From: Dermabacter hominis NBRC 106157
Lineage (GTDB): Bacteria; Actinomycetota; Actinomycetes; Actinomycetales; Dermabacteraceae
Direction: 5' to 3'
NCBI RefSeq assembly: GCF_001570785.1
Contig: NZ_BCSI01000001.1
Coordinates: forward strand, 538,709-602,708
DNA length: 64,000 bases
Below the pieces are notes generated by a model. It ran no database searches. It was not told the origin of the DNA and saw nothing but the letters and a program-made list of their open reading frames with translations. Made by a program: the position numbers and the translations under genes. This document shows, one piece after another, positions 9,641 to 20,965 of this stretch (positions are counted from its first letter, which is position 1; every line of letters starts with the position of its first letter).

Positions 9641-10563
9641 CGTGGAGTGATATTGCCTTTTCTGTACCCGCGCCGCTATCCCACGTCGCGGTCGACGGCG
9701 TGCGCGTACACGGCAAGCACGGCGTTTTCGAGAGTGAAAAAGCGCAGGGTCACGACTTTCTCATCGATGTCGATATGCGTGTCGACACGCGCTCGGCGGG
9801 GCGGGATGACGCGCTCGAGCGCAGCGTGAGTTACGCGGACGCCGCGGCAATCGCCGAGGAAGTCGTCGCGGGGCGAAGCGTCGACCTGATCGAAACTCTC
9901 GCCGAGCGCATCGCTCAGTGCGTACTTGAGCGGCATCTCCTCGTGCGCGAAGTGAGCGTGAGCGTCCACAAGCCCACCGCGCCGATTCCGCAGCCGTTCA
10001 CCGACGCACGCGTTCGTCTCACGAGGCGCGCGGCACCCGTGAGCGCCTTTATCGCGCTCGGCTCAAATCTTGGCGATAGCGAGGACTTCCTCGCCGGCGC
10101 TCTCGCGGCACTTGCGCGGATCCCCGAGACCCGTCTCATCGCCGCGAGCCGCGTTTTTGAAACCGATCCCGTAAGCGATATTGATCAGGACGTGTACCTC
10201 AACGCCGCCGCGCTCCTTGAGACATCGCTCAGTCCGTGGCAGCTTCTCGACTCACTTCACGAGATCGAGAATGCTGCAAGGCGCACCCGCACCCTTCGGT
10301 GGGGGCCGCGCACCCTCGACCTCGACCTCATTTCCTGGGGACAGCTCACGTGCGACGATGAGCGACTCACGCTTCCGCATCCGCGAGCACACGAACGCGC
10401 CTTTGTTCTCGCACCGATGCTTGACATCGACCCCGAGTGGAGTTTCCCCGATGGCCGGCAAGCGTCGGACCTCGTGAAGGTCGCCCCTGACCGTGCGGGG
10501 CTGCGCCCCGGTCCCCGCGTTGCTGGTTTCGCGAGCGAGGCTCGCCCACGCAAGGGCGTGTGA
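9637..10563 (+). CDS. folB/folK: Bifunctional dihydroneopterin aldolase / HPPK (FolB-FolK fusion)
   Basis: One 308-aa polypeptide joins two consecutive folate enzymes. Residues 1 to about 128 are FolB-like (VRVHGKHGVFESEK, then SVSYADAA and VSVHKP). From about 134 onward it is FolK-like (AFIALGSNLGD, then RWGPRTLDLDLISWG and LPHPRAHERAFVLAP), the pyrophosphokinase signature. In most relatives these are two adjacent genes, so this is a fusion in the expected order. It overlaps folP by ATGA and DUF3180 by one base. Confidence 0.94.
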   Translation: MTWSDIAFSVPAPLSHVAVDGVRVHGKHGVFESEKAQGHDFLIDVDMRVDTRSAGRDDALERSVSYADAAAIAEEVVAGRSVDLIETLAERIAQCVLERHLLVREVSVSVHKPTAPIPQPFTDARVRLTRRAAPVSAFIALGSNLGDSEDFLAGALAALARIPETRLIAASRVFETDPVSDIDQDVYLNAAALLETSLSPWQLLDSLHEIENAARRTRTLRWGPRTLDLDLISWGQLTCDDERLTLPHPRAHERAFVLAPMLDIDPEWSFPDGRQASDLVKVAPDRAGLRPGPRVAGFASEARPRKGV

Positions 10564-11078
10564 TGTCAAAAACTCCTGCGCTCCGACTTGTAGGAATAGC
10601 CCTCGTGGCAGGCCTAGCGGGCCACGGGCTGTCTCTCGCGTTCGCCTCGCGAGGTGCCCCGGTCCCCGTTGCCGGCATCATGCCGGGAATGGTGTTCCTG
10701 GTTCTTTCCGCCGTCGTTCTTGCCCTGGGGCTTCGCGTGAAGAGATATCTCGATGAATCCCGTGAGCGCGCGCGAACTCACCCGCTCACGCCGCGCAAGC
10801 ACCAGCTTGACATGGTTGTTGCCTATCAGATTCTCATCGCCGCGCGTGCCGCGGCCTACACGGGGGCAATTGGTGCAGGCTTTTACGCGGGTATGTGCGC
10901 GTTTCTCGCGACATCCGGGGGCGGGACGCTTTCCGGCGCGATTCTTCCACTCGGATTCGACGCGCTTAGCGCGCTCATCCTCGCGGTGATCGGGCTTATC
11001 GTAGAACGGTGGGGGACTCTGCCGCCTACCGACTCCGGGTCCGTGGGCCGCGCGGGTGAGAGCGCAGGCTCCCTTTGA
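10563..11078 (+). CDS. DUF3180 membrane protein
   Basis: A 171-aa protein with about four hydrophobic segments: residues ~7-27, ~38-57, ~85-112 and ~122-146. DUF3180 proteins sit directly after folK across actinobacteria and their function is unknown. The ATG at 10563 overlaps the folB/K stop in TGATG. Membrane location is inferred from hydrophobicity, and the family from both position and sequence character. Confidence 0.8.
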   Translation: MSKTPALRLVGIALVAGLAGHGLSLAFASRGAPVPVAGIMPGMVFLVLSAVVLALGLRVKRYLDESRERARTHPLTPRKHQLDMVVAYQILIAARAAAYTGAIGAGFYAGMCAFLATSGGGTLSGAILPLGFDALSALILAVIGLIVERWGTLPPTDSGSVGRAGESAGSL

Positions 11079-11111
11079 AGCCCCCGCAGCCGCTGTGCTA
11101 GAAAGATTCTC

Positions 11112-11672
11112 ATGAGTAACTCAGTAGTTCCGATGCCGACTCTCGAGGCGGCCGACATCGAGCGCACGATGCTCGACGAGCCTTTTTCCGCAACCGATCC
11201 GCGTACGGCACGCGTGTCGCCAAAGCTCGTGAAGGCGCGTTTTCTCGGCAACCTCGCCTGGTGGGTGCTCATGATTGCGGCGTGCATCGCGCTCCACATT
11301 GTCACGGCCGTGTTGTCATGGCCGTGGTGGGTGCACCTGTGCACCATCCCCGTGTACCTCCTCGTGGCCCAGTCGATCGTGTTCACCCCTCGCCGCGCAC
11401 GCGCTCTTGGCTACCTCACTCGCGACAACGACATCGTGTTTCGCAGCGGCATTATGTTCCGCTCAGTCACGATCGTTCCCTACGGCCGCATCCAGGACAT
11501 CAACATCGACGAAGGCCCCATCGAGCGCGCGTACGGGCTTTCGACCATCACGCTGAAAACCGCGGGAGGCTCGATCTCGGACCTCTCGATTCCGGGCCTC
11601 GAGCGCAAGGAGGCCGAGCGCATTCGCGACCTCGTGACTCGCGAGGCAAGTGAAAAGATGGCGGCGCTGTGA
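11112..11672 (+). CDS. PH domain-containing membrane protein (YdbS-like)
   Basis: A 186-aa protein with two closely spaced transmembrane helices (about 45-65 and 70-88). A bacterial PH (bPH2) domain follows, marked by DNDIVFRSGIMFRSVTIVPY and the RIQDINIDEGPIERAYGL block. It pairs with the larger PH protein immediately downstream, like the YdbS/YdbT pair of Bacillus; that pair has been linked to envelope functions, but the role here is unproven. Its stop overlaps the next start (GTGA). Confidence 0.85.
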   Translation: MSNSVVPMPTLEAADIERTMLDEPFSATDPRTARVSPKLVKARFLGNLAWWVLMIAACIALHIVTAVLSWPWWVHLCTIPVYLLVAQSIVFTPRRARALGYLTRDNDIVFRSGIMFRSVTIVPYGRIQDINIDEGPIERAYGLSTITLKTAGGSISDLSIPGLERKEAERIRDLVTREASEKMAAL

Positions 11673-13291
11673 CCGAACAGTCTCCCGCTCTCGCCAATGA
11701 CCCACCGGAGTCCGCATACTCGAGGTTCCACCCTCTCACGCCGCTCGTCATGGGCTGGAAATTCGTCACGGCGATCGTGGCGATCGTCGGTTTTCAAAAC
11801 TACGAGCTCATCGAGGACCTCGCCAAGCACGGAGTCGTGAACGCCGATAATCTACGGCTCTTCGGGCTCGGCGCCCTTGGCATCATCCTCGTGGCGATTG
11901 TTACCGGCGCGCTCCCGTGGTGGATCACGACGTATGCGGTGACGGAACACGGCGTTTTCGTGCGTGAAAAATTCTTGAGCACGAAACGCAGAATTGCCCC
12001 GCGTGAGCGCATCGACTCGGTATCTGTTGAACGGCCTTTCATGGCGCGGCTTGTGGGGCTCTCCAAGGTGCGCATCGAGCTTGCAGGCGCGGGCGAGTCC
12101 CACGTGGACCTTCAATACCTAGGTAGGGCGAAGGCCGAAGAAATCCACTCGACGATACTCGAGCTCGCCCGCGGGGATGTGCCGCCTCATGGGCGTGTGG
12201 CGGCGAACCCCGCACCCGGTGAGACCGCGCCTGAGGCTTCCGAAAACGCGGTGCCAGGCGAAGTGGGCGAAGGCGCACCGAGCATCGTAGAACGCGCCGA
12301 GTCTGTTGCCTATGACTCGGATTCCAATGGCGAACTGCTGGCGCGGATCCCGACCTCGCGCATCCTTCACTCGCTCGTGCTTGATATTTCGCTCATGATC
12401 TGGCTCGCGTTCTCGATCGTCATGACGGCGATCTGGCTTATCGCGTCCTTTGCAAGTGGCGAGTTTTCGCTCTCGGCAGCATCGCTCTTCACGCTGGTTC
12501 CCGCGCTGCTTGCGGCTCCTCGAATGATTTTCTCGCGCGTCGACTCCGGCTGGGGCTTCACCTCACGCGCGACCGAGACGGGTCTGCGTGCGCGGCGAGG
12601 ACTTTTGAACTCGCGCAGCGATAACCTCACAGCCTCGAAGCTTCAAGAGGTAGAGATTTCGCAGCCGCTCCTGTGGCGTTCACGCGGTTGGTGCGACGTG
12701 ACCGCGAAAACCGCGGGCATGGAGGAACTCGAGTCCGTGACGGAAGGCTCCGGCCGTATTCTTCCCGTGGGAACCGCCTCCGAACTCGAAGCGACGCTCT
12801 CGCATCTCATGCCGCCGACGGGCGATCTCATCGTGCACCCCGCGATGCATGACGGGGCTGAGGCGCCGAGCCCCGCTGTGCTGGGCACGAGCGACACGGC
12901 CCTGCTCCAGGGTTTTCTCGCGGCGCCGCAATCGCAGCTGCCCGGCGCGCGGCCCTTCCACTGGTCGAACCCGATCAGCCGGCGCACCCACGTGTACGCG
13001 CTCACCCGTCACGCGCTTCTTGGGCGCAAGGGGTGGCTTACTCGCACCGTCGCCGTGATCCCTCGCGACCGCATCCAGGGGGTTGAACTTTCGCAAGGAC
13101 CAATCTCTCGGCGCATAGGCTGCGCTGATCTGTCAATCGCCTATGCGGGCGGGTCTTTCGAGATTCACGATATCCCCGTTGCTGATGCGGCAGCTCTGTG
13201 CGCGACCCTCGGCGCGGACGCAGGACTGTCACGCCGCTTTAGCGCGCGTGAAAGCTGGCTTCAGCCGCGATTGTTGGGCGGAACGGCGTGA
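11669..13291 (+). CDS. PH domain-containing membrane protein (YdbT-like, several bPH2 repeats)
   Basis: A 540-aa protein with transmembrane pairs near residues 25-45 and 65-90, and again near 230-285. bPH2-type repeats carry the recurring pattern RIDSVSVERPFMARLVGLSK and, near the end, RIQGVELSQGPISRRIGCAD. It begins with a GTG inside the stop of its smaller partner, so the two are surely co-translated. It is followed with a 4-nt overlap by the DUF2520 gene. Confidence 0.85.
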   Translation: MTEQSPALANDPPESAYSRFHPLTPLVMGWKFVTAIVAIVGFQNYELIEDLAKHGVVNADNLRLFGLGALGIILVAIVTGALPWWITTYAVTEHGVFVREKFLSTKRRIAPRERIDSVSVERPFMARLVGLSKVRIELAGAGESHVDLQYLGRAKAEEIHSTILELARGDVPPHGRVAANPAPGETAPEASENAVPGEVGEGAPSIVERAESVAYDSDSNGELLARIPTSRILHSLVLDISLMIWLAFSIVMTAIWLIASFASGEFSLSAASLFTLVPALLAAPRMIFSRVDSGWGFTSRATETGLRARRGLLNSRSDNLTASKLQEVEISQPLLWRSRGWCDVTAKTAGMEELESVTEGSGRILPVGTASELEATLSHLMPPTGDLIVHPAMHDGAEAPSPAVLGTSDTALLQGFLAAPQSQLPGARPFHWSNPISRRTHVYALTRHALLGRKGWLTRTVAVIPRDRIQGVELSQGPISRRIGCADLSIAYAGGSFEIHDIPVADAAALCATLGADAGLSRRFSARESWLQPRLLGGTA

Positions 13292-14181
13292 GCCCTGCGG
13301 AGCCTGCACGCATGGGCGTCGGCATCGTTTCCGCGGGGCGCGTGGGCGCGGTGCTCGGCAACGCGCTTCGTGCGGCGGGGCACCAAGTCACGGGCGTGGT
13401 GGCACGGTCCGACGCCTCCCGGGAGCGCGCCGAGGTTCTCCTTCCCGGTGCGCCCCTCCTGGAACCCGAAGAGGTTGTGGAGCGCAGCGAGCTCGTCATC
13501 CTCGCCGTTCCCGACGACGACCTCGCCCCACTCGCGGCGAGCCTCGCGCAGCGCGGGGTCGTCCCGGGGGCGCAGATCATCGCGCACACCTCCGGCCGCT
13601 ACGGGATAGACGTTCTTCGGCCCCTCGAAGAGGCGGGGGCGATCACCCTCGCGCTCCACCCGGCGATGACGTTCACGGGAACCTCGCTTGATCTTGGCAG
13701 ACTCGTGGGCTGCCCATGGGCGATTACGGCCCGGCCGATGTTCGCGCCAATTGCGAAAGCGCTCGTGCTTGAACTTGACGGAATAAGCGTCGATATCGCG
13801 GAAGGGGACCGCGCGGCCTACCACGCGGCACTCGCGCACGGGTCGAACCATCTCGTCGTGCTCGTGAGTCAGGTGCTTGCGATCCTCGATTCGATCGGTG
13901 TCGAAGACCCTTCCCTGCTCGTGAGCCCCCTCCTTCAGGCGAGTCTCGAGGAGGTGCTTCGGCGTGGACCCGGCGCGCTCACGGGGCCCGTGCAGCGCGG
14001 TGATGCGGGAACCGTCGGAAACCATATTGCAGCACTTACTGAGCTGGACCTTGGCTCCACCTTGCCCACGTACCGAGCCCTCGCGCGTGCCGCGCTCGAC
14101 ATCGCGCCGATCAGCGATGCGGATAAAGCGGCATTAGAATTGCTTCTTGCACGCGATCACGAGACGAGGCAGGAGACATGA
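13288..14181 (+). CDS. Rossmann-like DUF2520 protein
   Basis: A 297-aa protein. The N-terminus holds a Rossmann-type dinucleotide fold (VGIVSAGRVGAVLGNALRAA), with LVILAVPDDDLAPL at the typical second position. The C-terminal half is DUF2520 (LHPAMTFTG, then AALAHGSNHLVVLVSQ). It resembles pyrroline-5-carboxylate or ketopantoate reductase folds, and its constant place beside panC has led to speculation about pantothenate metabolism, but no reaction is established. It overlaps both neighbours by four bases. Confidence 0.88.
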   Translation: MSPAEPARMGVGIVSAGRVGAVLGNALRAAGHQVTGVVARSDASRERAEVLLPGAPLLEPEEVVERSELVILAVPDDDLAPLAASLAQRGVVPGAQIIAHTSGRYGIDVLRPLEEAGAITLALHPAMTFTGTSLDLGRLVGCPWAITARPMFAPIAKALVLELDGISVDIAEGDRAAYHAALAHGSNHLVVLVSQVLAILDSIGVEDPSLLVSPLLQASLEEVLRRGPGALTGPVQRGDAGTVGNHIAALTELDLGSTLPTYRALARAALDIAPISDADKAALELLLARDHETRQET

Positions 14182-15023
14182 CCACGCTCATCCGCACAGT
14201 TAAGGAACTGCAGGCATACCGGGCTGGCATCAAGGGCAAGGGGAGTATCGCGCTCGTACCTACGATGGGGGCGCTCCACGAGGGACACCTCAGTCTCATT
14301 CGCGAGGCACGCTCGCGTGCCGACCACGTGATCGTGTCGAACTTCGTGAACCCTCTTCAGTTCGGCCCCGGCGAGGACTATGAGCGCTACCCGCGTACGC
14401 TCGAAGCAGACCTCGAACTCGTCGACACGCTCGCCGATGCGATGTTTGCCCCCGAGGCTAGCGACATGTACCCGTACCCGGAACCGTTCCAGGTTGATGT
14501 GGGGCCGATTGGGCGCATGCTCGAGGGTGAGATTCGCCCCGGCCACTTTAATGGCGTGGCGACCGTCGTACTCAAGCTTTTCCTTCTTGCTCAGCCTCAT
14601 GTCGCGATCTTTGGCCAAAAGGACGCGCAGCAGCTCGCGGTTATCCGTCGGCTCGTCCACGATTTTAATCTGGGCATCGAAATTGTGGGGGTGCCGATCG
14701 TGCGCGAAGAATCGGGTCTCGCGCGCAGCTCGCGCAATAGCTATTTGAGTGAAAGCGGGCGGGCGGATGCCCTCGCGCTTTCGGGTCTCCTTTCTCAGGC
14801 GCTTGAGTGCCCGACGGCGGCTGAGCTTCTCGCGCTTCTTCGCACGGATGAGGAATCTTCGCGAGTGACGTGGGATTACCGGCTCGCGGTCAACCCGGCG
14901 ACTTTCGAGGAGATTGACCAGGCTTTCGTGGGCGAGGCGCTCGTCGTGCTCGCCGCGAGGGTTGAGGGTGTACGTCTGATCGACAATGCGCTCGTGAACC
15001 TTGCTCCTGCCGACGAACAGTAA
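14178..15023 (+). CDS. panC: Pantothenate synthetase
   Basis: Joins pantoate and beta-alanine with ATP, the last step to vitamin B5. The nucleotidyl-transferase motif PTMGALHEGHLSL is at residues 28-40, and FGQKDAQQLAVIRRLV is typical of the family. At 281 aa it is full length. It begins within the DUF2520 stop (ATGA). No panB or panD is in the window. Confidence 0.96.
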   Translation: MTTLIRTVKELQAYRAGIKGKGSIALVPTMGALHEGHLSLIREARSRADHVIVSNFVNPLQFGPGEDYERYPRTLEADLELVDTLADAMFAPEASDMYPYPEPFQVDVGPIGRMLEGEIRPGHFNGVATVVLKLFLLAQPHVAIFGQKDAQQLAVIRRLVHDFNLGIEIVGVPIVREESGLARSSRNSYLSESGRADALALSGLLSQALECPTAAELLALLRTDEESSRVTWDYRLAVNPATFEEIDQAFVGEALVVLAARVEGVRLIDNALVNLAPADEQ

Positions 15024-15042
15024 CCATCGAAGGAGGCGCACA

Positions 15043-15276
15043 GTGGGAAATATTGATTGGGCATTCGAGCTTGGAGCGCTCGTGCCTTCGATCGGGATTG
15101 GGCTCCTTTTCTGGCTCGTTCTTCGCTCGATTGTGCGCGCCGATAAGCATCAGCGTGAGGCAGAAAGACAAGCCGAGCGCGAGTACATTGCCGCGCATCC
15201 CGAGGCGGCACGCTTTGTAAGAACGGGACAAACCGCCAACGAGGAAAAACGTAAAGACGCAACGACGTTGAAATAA
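15043..15276 (+). CDS. Small single-span membrane protein, unknown
   Basis: A 77-aa protein starting with GTG at 15043, chosen because AGGAGG lies 6 nt upstream. One hydrophobic helix (about residues 9-27) is followed by a long charged, probably helical cytoplasmic tail rich in Arg, Glu and Lys. It follows panC by 19 nt and is probably the last gene of that operon. In related genomes lysS lies near here; this is not lysS and I recognise no family. Confidence 0.65.
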   Translation: MGNIDWAFELGALVPSIGIGLLFWLVLRSIVRADKHQREAERQAEREYIAAHPEAARFVRTGQTANEEKRKDATTLK

Positions 15277-15300
15277 AATCGCGCTTTCTAATTGCGCTAA

Positions 15301-15321
15301 AGTGGTTGCCACCTTTGTTGT
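15301..15321 (+). terminator. Weak hairpin after the panC operon
   Basis: AAAGTGG and CCACCTTT can pair around a TTG loop, with one bulge, followed by a T/G-rich run. It is a modest candidate for ending the ftsH-to-panC transcripts. The surrounding 15277-15407 gap is AT-rich for this genome and must also hold the lsr2 promoter. A TTGACG at 15346 could be its -35 box, but I see no convincing -10. Confidence 0.35.
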
Positions 15322-15407
15322 GAGCGATTATCCTGCCTTTAACCGTTGACGCGCTTCGCCGCTGAATCGGTCGACCAACGTTCTAAAACTTTAAGAGGAT
15401 GGCCTCG

Positions 15408-15734
15408 ATGGCAACCAAGACTTTCACCGAACTCGTCGATGATCTTGACGGCTCGAAGGCGGATCTCACCGTCTCATTCTCCCTCGAGGGAGTCGACTAC
15501 GAGATCGACCTCTCGGACGCTCACGTCGAGGAACTCCACGCGGATATGACCAAGTGGATCGTCGCCGCCCGCCGCGTGGGTGGTCGCGCGCGTCGCAGCT
15601 CGCGCACGCCAAGCAGCGCGAAGGAAACCGCGAAGATCCGCAAGTGGGCGCTTGAGAACAACTACAATGTTTCGGATCGCGGCCGCATTGCCGCCGAGGT
15701 TCGCGAGGCTTACTACGCCGCTCACGAAGGCTGA
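15408..15734 (+). CDS. lsr2: Lsr2 nucleoid-associated protein
   Basis: H-NS-like DNA-bridging protein that silences AT-rich, often horizontally acquired DNA. The N-terminal half is the dimerisation domain. The C-terminal half carries the DNA-binding pattern with SDRGRIAAEV, whose RGR motif enters the minor groove. The ATG at 15408 (108 aa) is preferred over the one at 15399, because AGAGG (15394-15398) abuts the earlier ATG but is 9 nt before the later one. It ends at a strong terminator shared with the convergent epimerase gene. Confidence 0.95.
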   Translation: MATKTFTELVDDLDGSKADLTVSFSLEGVDYEIDLSDAHVEELHADMTKWIVAARRVGGRARRSSRTPSSAKETAKIRKWALENNYNVSDRGRIAAEVREAYYAAHEG

Positions 15735-15749
15735 GCGTTTCCGTACCTC

Positions 15750-15789
15750 AAAAGCGCCGCGCCGGAGATTAATCCGGGCGGCGCTTTTT
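15750..15789. terminator. Bidirectional terminator between lsr2 and the aldose epimerase gene
   Basis: AAAAGCGCCGC(G)CCGG pairs with CCGGGCGGCGCTTTT around a short loop. It has A- and T-runs on the two sides, so it works for both convergent genes. Confidence 0.85.
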
Positions 15790-15807
15790 CTTTGCCTTGG
15801 GAAACCG

Positions 15808-16722
15808 CTAATCGAGTACGGTGCCGCCGATGGTCCACGAGGCGGTGTGCGAGGCCCCGGGGGTGAGGTGCACGAGGTTCGTGCCGGAGCGAAAAGCATC
15901 GGGTGGGCACGTCATGGGTTCGACGGCGAGGCCGGCACGATTCTTGCTCGGGTCCGGGTGATCGGCCGTGTGGATTTGTGCCCAGGGGAGTTCCTTCGGA
16001 TCGAACTGGACCCACACTTCGCCGCTCGCGCTGCGCACGCTAATGCGTCCTTCAGAAAATCCCGTGTAGGCGTGGTCGATGGCGCGCTCGCCGATGGGGG
16101 AGCCGTTGAGGTCGAGGTCGGGGTTGTTTTGGACCGGCGAAAGGGCGACGGGAAGGAGCCGGTCGTCGACTTCGAGAACGTGGGAGGCTGGCACGAGCGT
16201 GCTCCATTCGGCCATGTCTTCGGGCCCCGGCACAACATAAGGATGCGGGCACACGCCGTACGGGGCGGTGCGCTGACCGAGATTGGTTGCCGTCACTGCA
16301 GTCGCGATCGAGCGGTCGTGAAGCGTGTAGCGCACACGAATCTCGAGCGGGAAGGGATACCCCAGCACGGGGACGATACGGTGCGCGAATTCGACCGAGT
16401 TTTCCGTGCAGTTTTCTACGGAGAAATCGCTCCAGCATACGAGCCCGTGAAGCGCATTTCGCCTTTCGTGTTCGTTGAGCGGAAGTTCGTATTCAACTCC
16501 GTCATACGTATAGACGCCGTCGCCGATGCGGTTTGGCCACGGCGCGATGATGCCGCCGCGATAGCCGAATTGCACCTCGTCGAGGGGGCTCGGCACGAGA
16601 AAATCTCGGCCGCCAATGCTGAAGCGATTGAGGGCGGCGCCCACGCTCGTGAGCTCTGCGCGTGCGTCACCGTTTGTGAGGGTAATAACCGTGCCCCTGA
16701 AAGGGGAATTGGTGAAGCTCAT
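15808..16722 (-). CDS. Aldose 1-epimerase family protein
   Basis: A 304-aa galactose-mutarotase-fold protein, predicted to interconvert alpha and beta anomers of a sugar. Family patterns visible are APWPNRIGDGVYTYDGVEY, the catalytic-His context ALHGLV and the HPYVVPGP segment. The ATG at 16722 is chosen for its AAAGGA ribosome site. It lies 10 nt downstream of mqo on the same strand, so both are probably one transcript, although no metabolic link is obvious. Substrate is unassigned. Confidence 0.88.
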   Translation of the reverse strand: MSFTNSPFRGTVITLTNGDARAELTSVGAALNRFSIGGRDFLVPSPLDEVQFGYRGGIIAPWPNRIGDGVYTYDGVEYELPLNEHERRNALHGLVCWSDFSVENCTENSVEFAHRIVPVLGYPFPLEIRVRYTLHDRSIATAVTATNLGQRTAPYGVCPHPYVVPGPEDMAEWSTLVPASHVLEVDDRLLPVALSPVQNNPDLDLNGSPIGERAIDHAYTGFSEGRISVRSASGEVWVQFDPKELPWAQIHTADHPDPSKNRAGLAVEPMTCPPDAFRSGTNLVHLTPGASHTASWTIGGTVLD

Positions 16723-16732
16723 GAGTGTCCTT

Positions 16733-18223
16733 TCATCGAGGTGGTTGCGTAAGGCCAAGAATGCGGCTCGTGCGGTCGAGATTGTCACGCGGGCTCTCGC
16801 CCTCGGGGAACATCGCTCTCAGCCGCGGTGCCCACGCGCTGCTGTGCTCGGGGAAAGCGCGCGTGAGCAGGCCGAGCATGATGGAGGTAGCGGTCGAGGC
16901 ACCGGGGGAGGCGCCTAGAAGTCCGCTCATGGTGCCATCGGCCGACGTGATGAGCTCGGTGCCGAATTGCAGCGTTCCACGTGTGCGCGATTTGGGCGCG
17001 ATCACCTGCACGCGCTGACCCGCGGTGAGCAGTTCCCAATCCTGAGCTTCGGCGCGCGGCATGTACTCCCGAAGAGCTGAAAGGCGATCCTCGAAGCTCT
17101 GCGTGAGCTGGCTCGTGAGGTAGGCCAAGAGATCGAGGTTTCCCGGGGCCACGGATGCCATGGGAAGGGCGTTCGAGGGGCGAACGGAACGGAAAAGATC
17201 CGTGACGGAGCCGGACTTGAGGAACTTGGGACTCCAGCCGGCGTAGGGGCCGAACATGAGCTCGCGAGTCCCATTGATGATGCGCGTATCAAGATGGGGA
17301 ACGCTCATCGGGGGCGCTCCGACGGCTGCCTTCCCATACACCTTCGCCTCGTGTCGCGCGGCGAGCTCGGGATTCGTGCACCGCAGCCACTGCCCCGAGA
17401 TGGGAAAACCGCCGTAGCCGCGAATCTCATCGATACCGGAGCGTTGGAGGAGGGGGAGTGCCGCGCCGCCTGCGCCCACGAAGACGAATGGGGCTCGAAC
17501 GACGTGCGTGCCGTTGCTCGTGCGGGCCATGACGCCCCACTCGCGCCCCATGCGCCGCAGGTCAACGACATCGGCGCCGTAGTGAACGCTGGTGTGAACG
17601 CTTTCGGCTGCGGCGAGGAGAGAACGGGTGAGCTCACCAAAGTCGACGTCGGTTCCCGCAAGGGAGCGGGTCGCCGTGAGAGTCTCGCGCGTGGATCGGC
17701 CCTCCATGACGAGCGGAGCCCACTCGGCGAGCGTAGCTGGGTCTTCGGTGTAGTCGAGCGAGGCAAAGAGCGGATGCGCGGCAAGGGCTTCGTGCCGGGC
17801 CTTGAGGAACCGTCGATTCTCGTGCCCGAGGACGAGGCTCATGTGGGGGACGGTTCGGATGAACTCGTGCGGAGCCTCGAGGTGGCCGGCGTCGACGAGA
17901 TGGGCCCACCACGACCTCGAGATCTGAAATTTCTCGTTGATCGCGACCGCCTTTTCAATCGCGATACGGCCGTGCGCATCCACGGGCGTGTAGTTGAGTT
18001 CGCACAGTGCGCTGTGGCCGGTGCCCGCGTTGTTCCACGCGTGCGAGGACTCGAGCGCCGCCCCGTCAAGTCGCTCTAGCACGACAATCGTCCACGACGG
18101 CTCTAGCTCGCTTAGCAGCATTGCGAGCGTCGCCGACGCGATGCCCGCGCCGACGAGCACCGCATCGGCGCGCTCGACGGTGAGAGGCGCCTGATCGCGC
18201 GAAACAGTCGCGAAGTGACTCAT
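16733..18223 (-). CDS. mqo: Malate:quinone oxidoreductase
   Basis: Peripheral membrane FAD enzyme that oxidises malate to oxaloacetate and reduces quinone, feeding the respiratory chain. The N-terminal FAD-binding motif VLVGAGIASATLA is at about residues 22-34, followed by the Mqo-specific SSHAWNNAGTGHSALCELNY. The ATG at 18223 (496 aa) has AAGGAG upstream and gives the usual length. In-frame codons further upstream would add 62 residues unlike the family. It is divergent from clpC and followed by the epimerase gene. Confidence 0.95.
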   Translation of the reverse strand: MSHFATVSRDQAPLTVERADAVLVGAGIASATLAMLLSELEPSWTIVVLERLDGAALESSHAWNNAGTGHSALCELNYTPVDAHGRIAIEKAVAINEKFQISRSWWAHLVDAGHLEAPHEFIRTVPHMSLVLGHENRRFLKARHEALAAHPLFASLDYTEDPATLAEWAPLVMEGRSTRETLTATRSLAGTDVDFGELTRSLLAAAESVHTSVHYGADVVDLRRMGREWGVMARTSNGTHVVRAPFVFVGAGGAALPLLQRSGIDEIRGYGGFPISGQWLRCTNPELAARHEAKVYGKAAVGAPPMSVPHLDTRIINGTRELMFGPYAGWSPKFLKSGSVTDLFRSVRPSNALPMASVAPGNLDLLAYLTSQLTQSFEDRLSALREYMPRAEAQDWELLTAGQRVQVIAPKSRTRGTLQFGTELITSADGTMSGLLGASPGASTATSIMLGLLTRAFPEHSSAWAPRLRAMFPEGESPRDNLDRTSRILGLTQPPR

Positions 18224-18353
18224 AAGTGGCGTTGCTCCTTCGATGTGTGAGGCGGGCACCGTACGTACGGCTCGCCAGCCGCGTCTCAGCTGTGAATGCG
18301 ACACCGGCGATGACTCGTCATTCAATCCTAGGCGCTTGTGCGCGGGCCTTTCA

Positions 18354-18367
18354 CGCCGCTGGCGAAC
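18354..18367 (-). promoter_or_regulatory. Candidate ClgR-type operator upstream of clpC
   Basis: Read on the minus strand the site is GTTCGC-N5-GCG (GTTCGCCAGCGGCG), which matches the consensus I recall for ClgR, the activator of clp genes in actinobacteria. It lies 27 nt upstream of a -10-like TAGGCT at 18395-18400 and 65 nt before the clpC start. No clgR gene is in the window, so the assignment is inference. Confidence 0.4.
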
Positions 18368-18432
18368 AACCGCCCCTCGAAAGTAGGCAGGCAGTAGGCT
18401 CGTAGGCAACGCCGAAACACCAAGGGAGATTC

Positions 18433-20943
<2,511 letters not shown>

Positions 20944-20965
20944 CCTTCGTGCGTGAGTCCTAGAC

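Noticed and set aside
15580..16752. 390-codon plus-strand frame over the epimerase gene
   Set aside because: The complementary strand encodes a clear aldose epimerase with a ribosome site and correct length.
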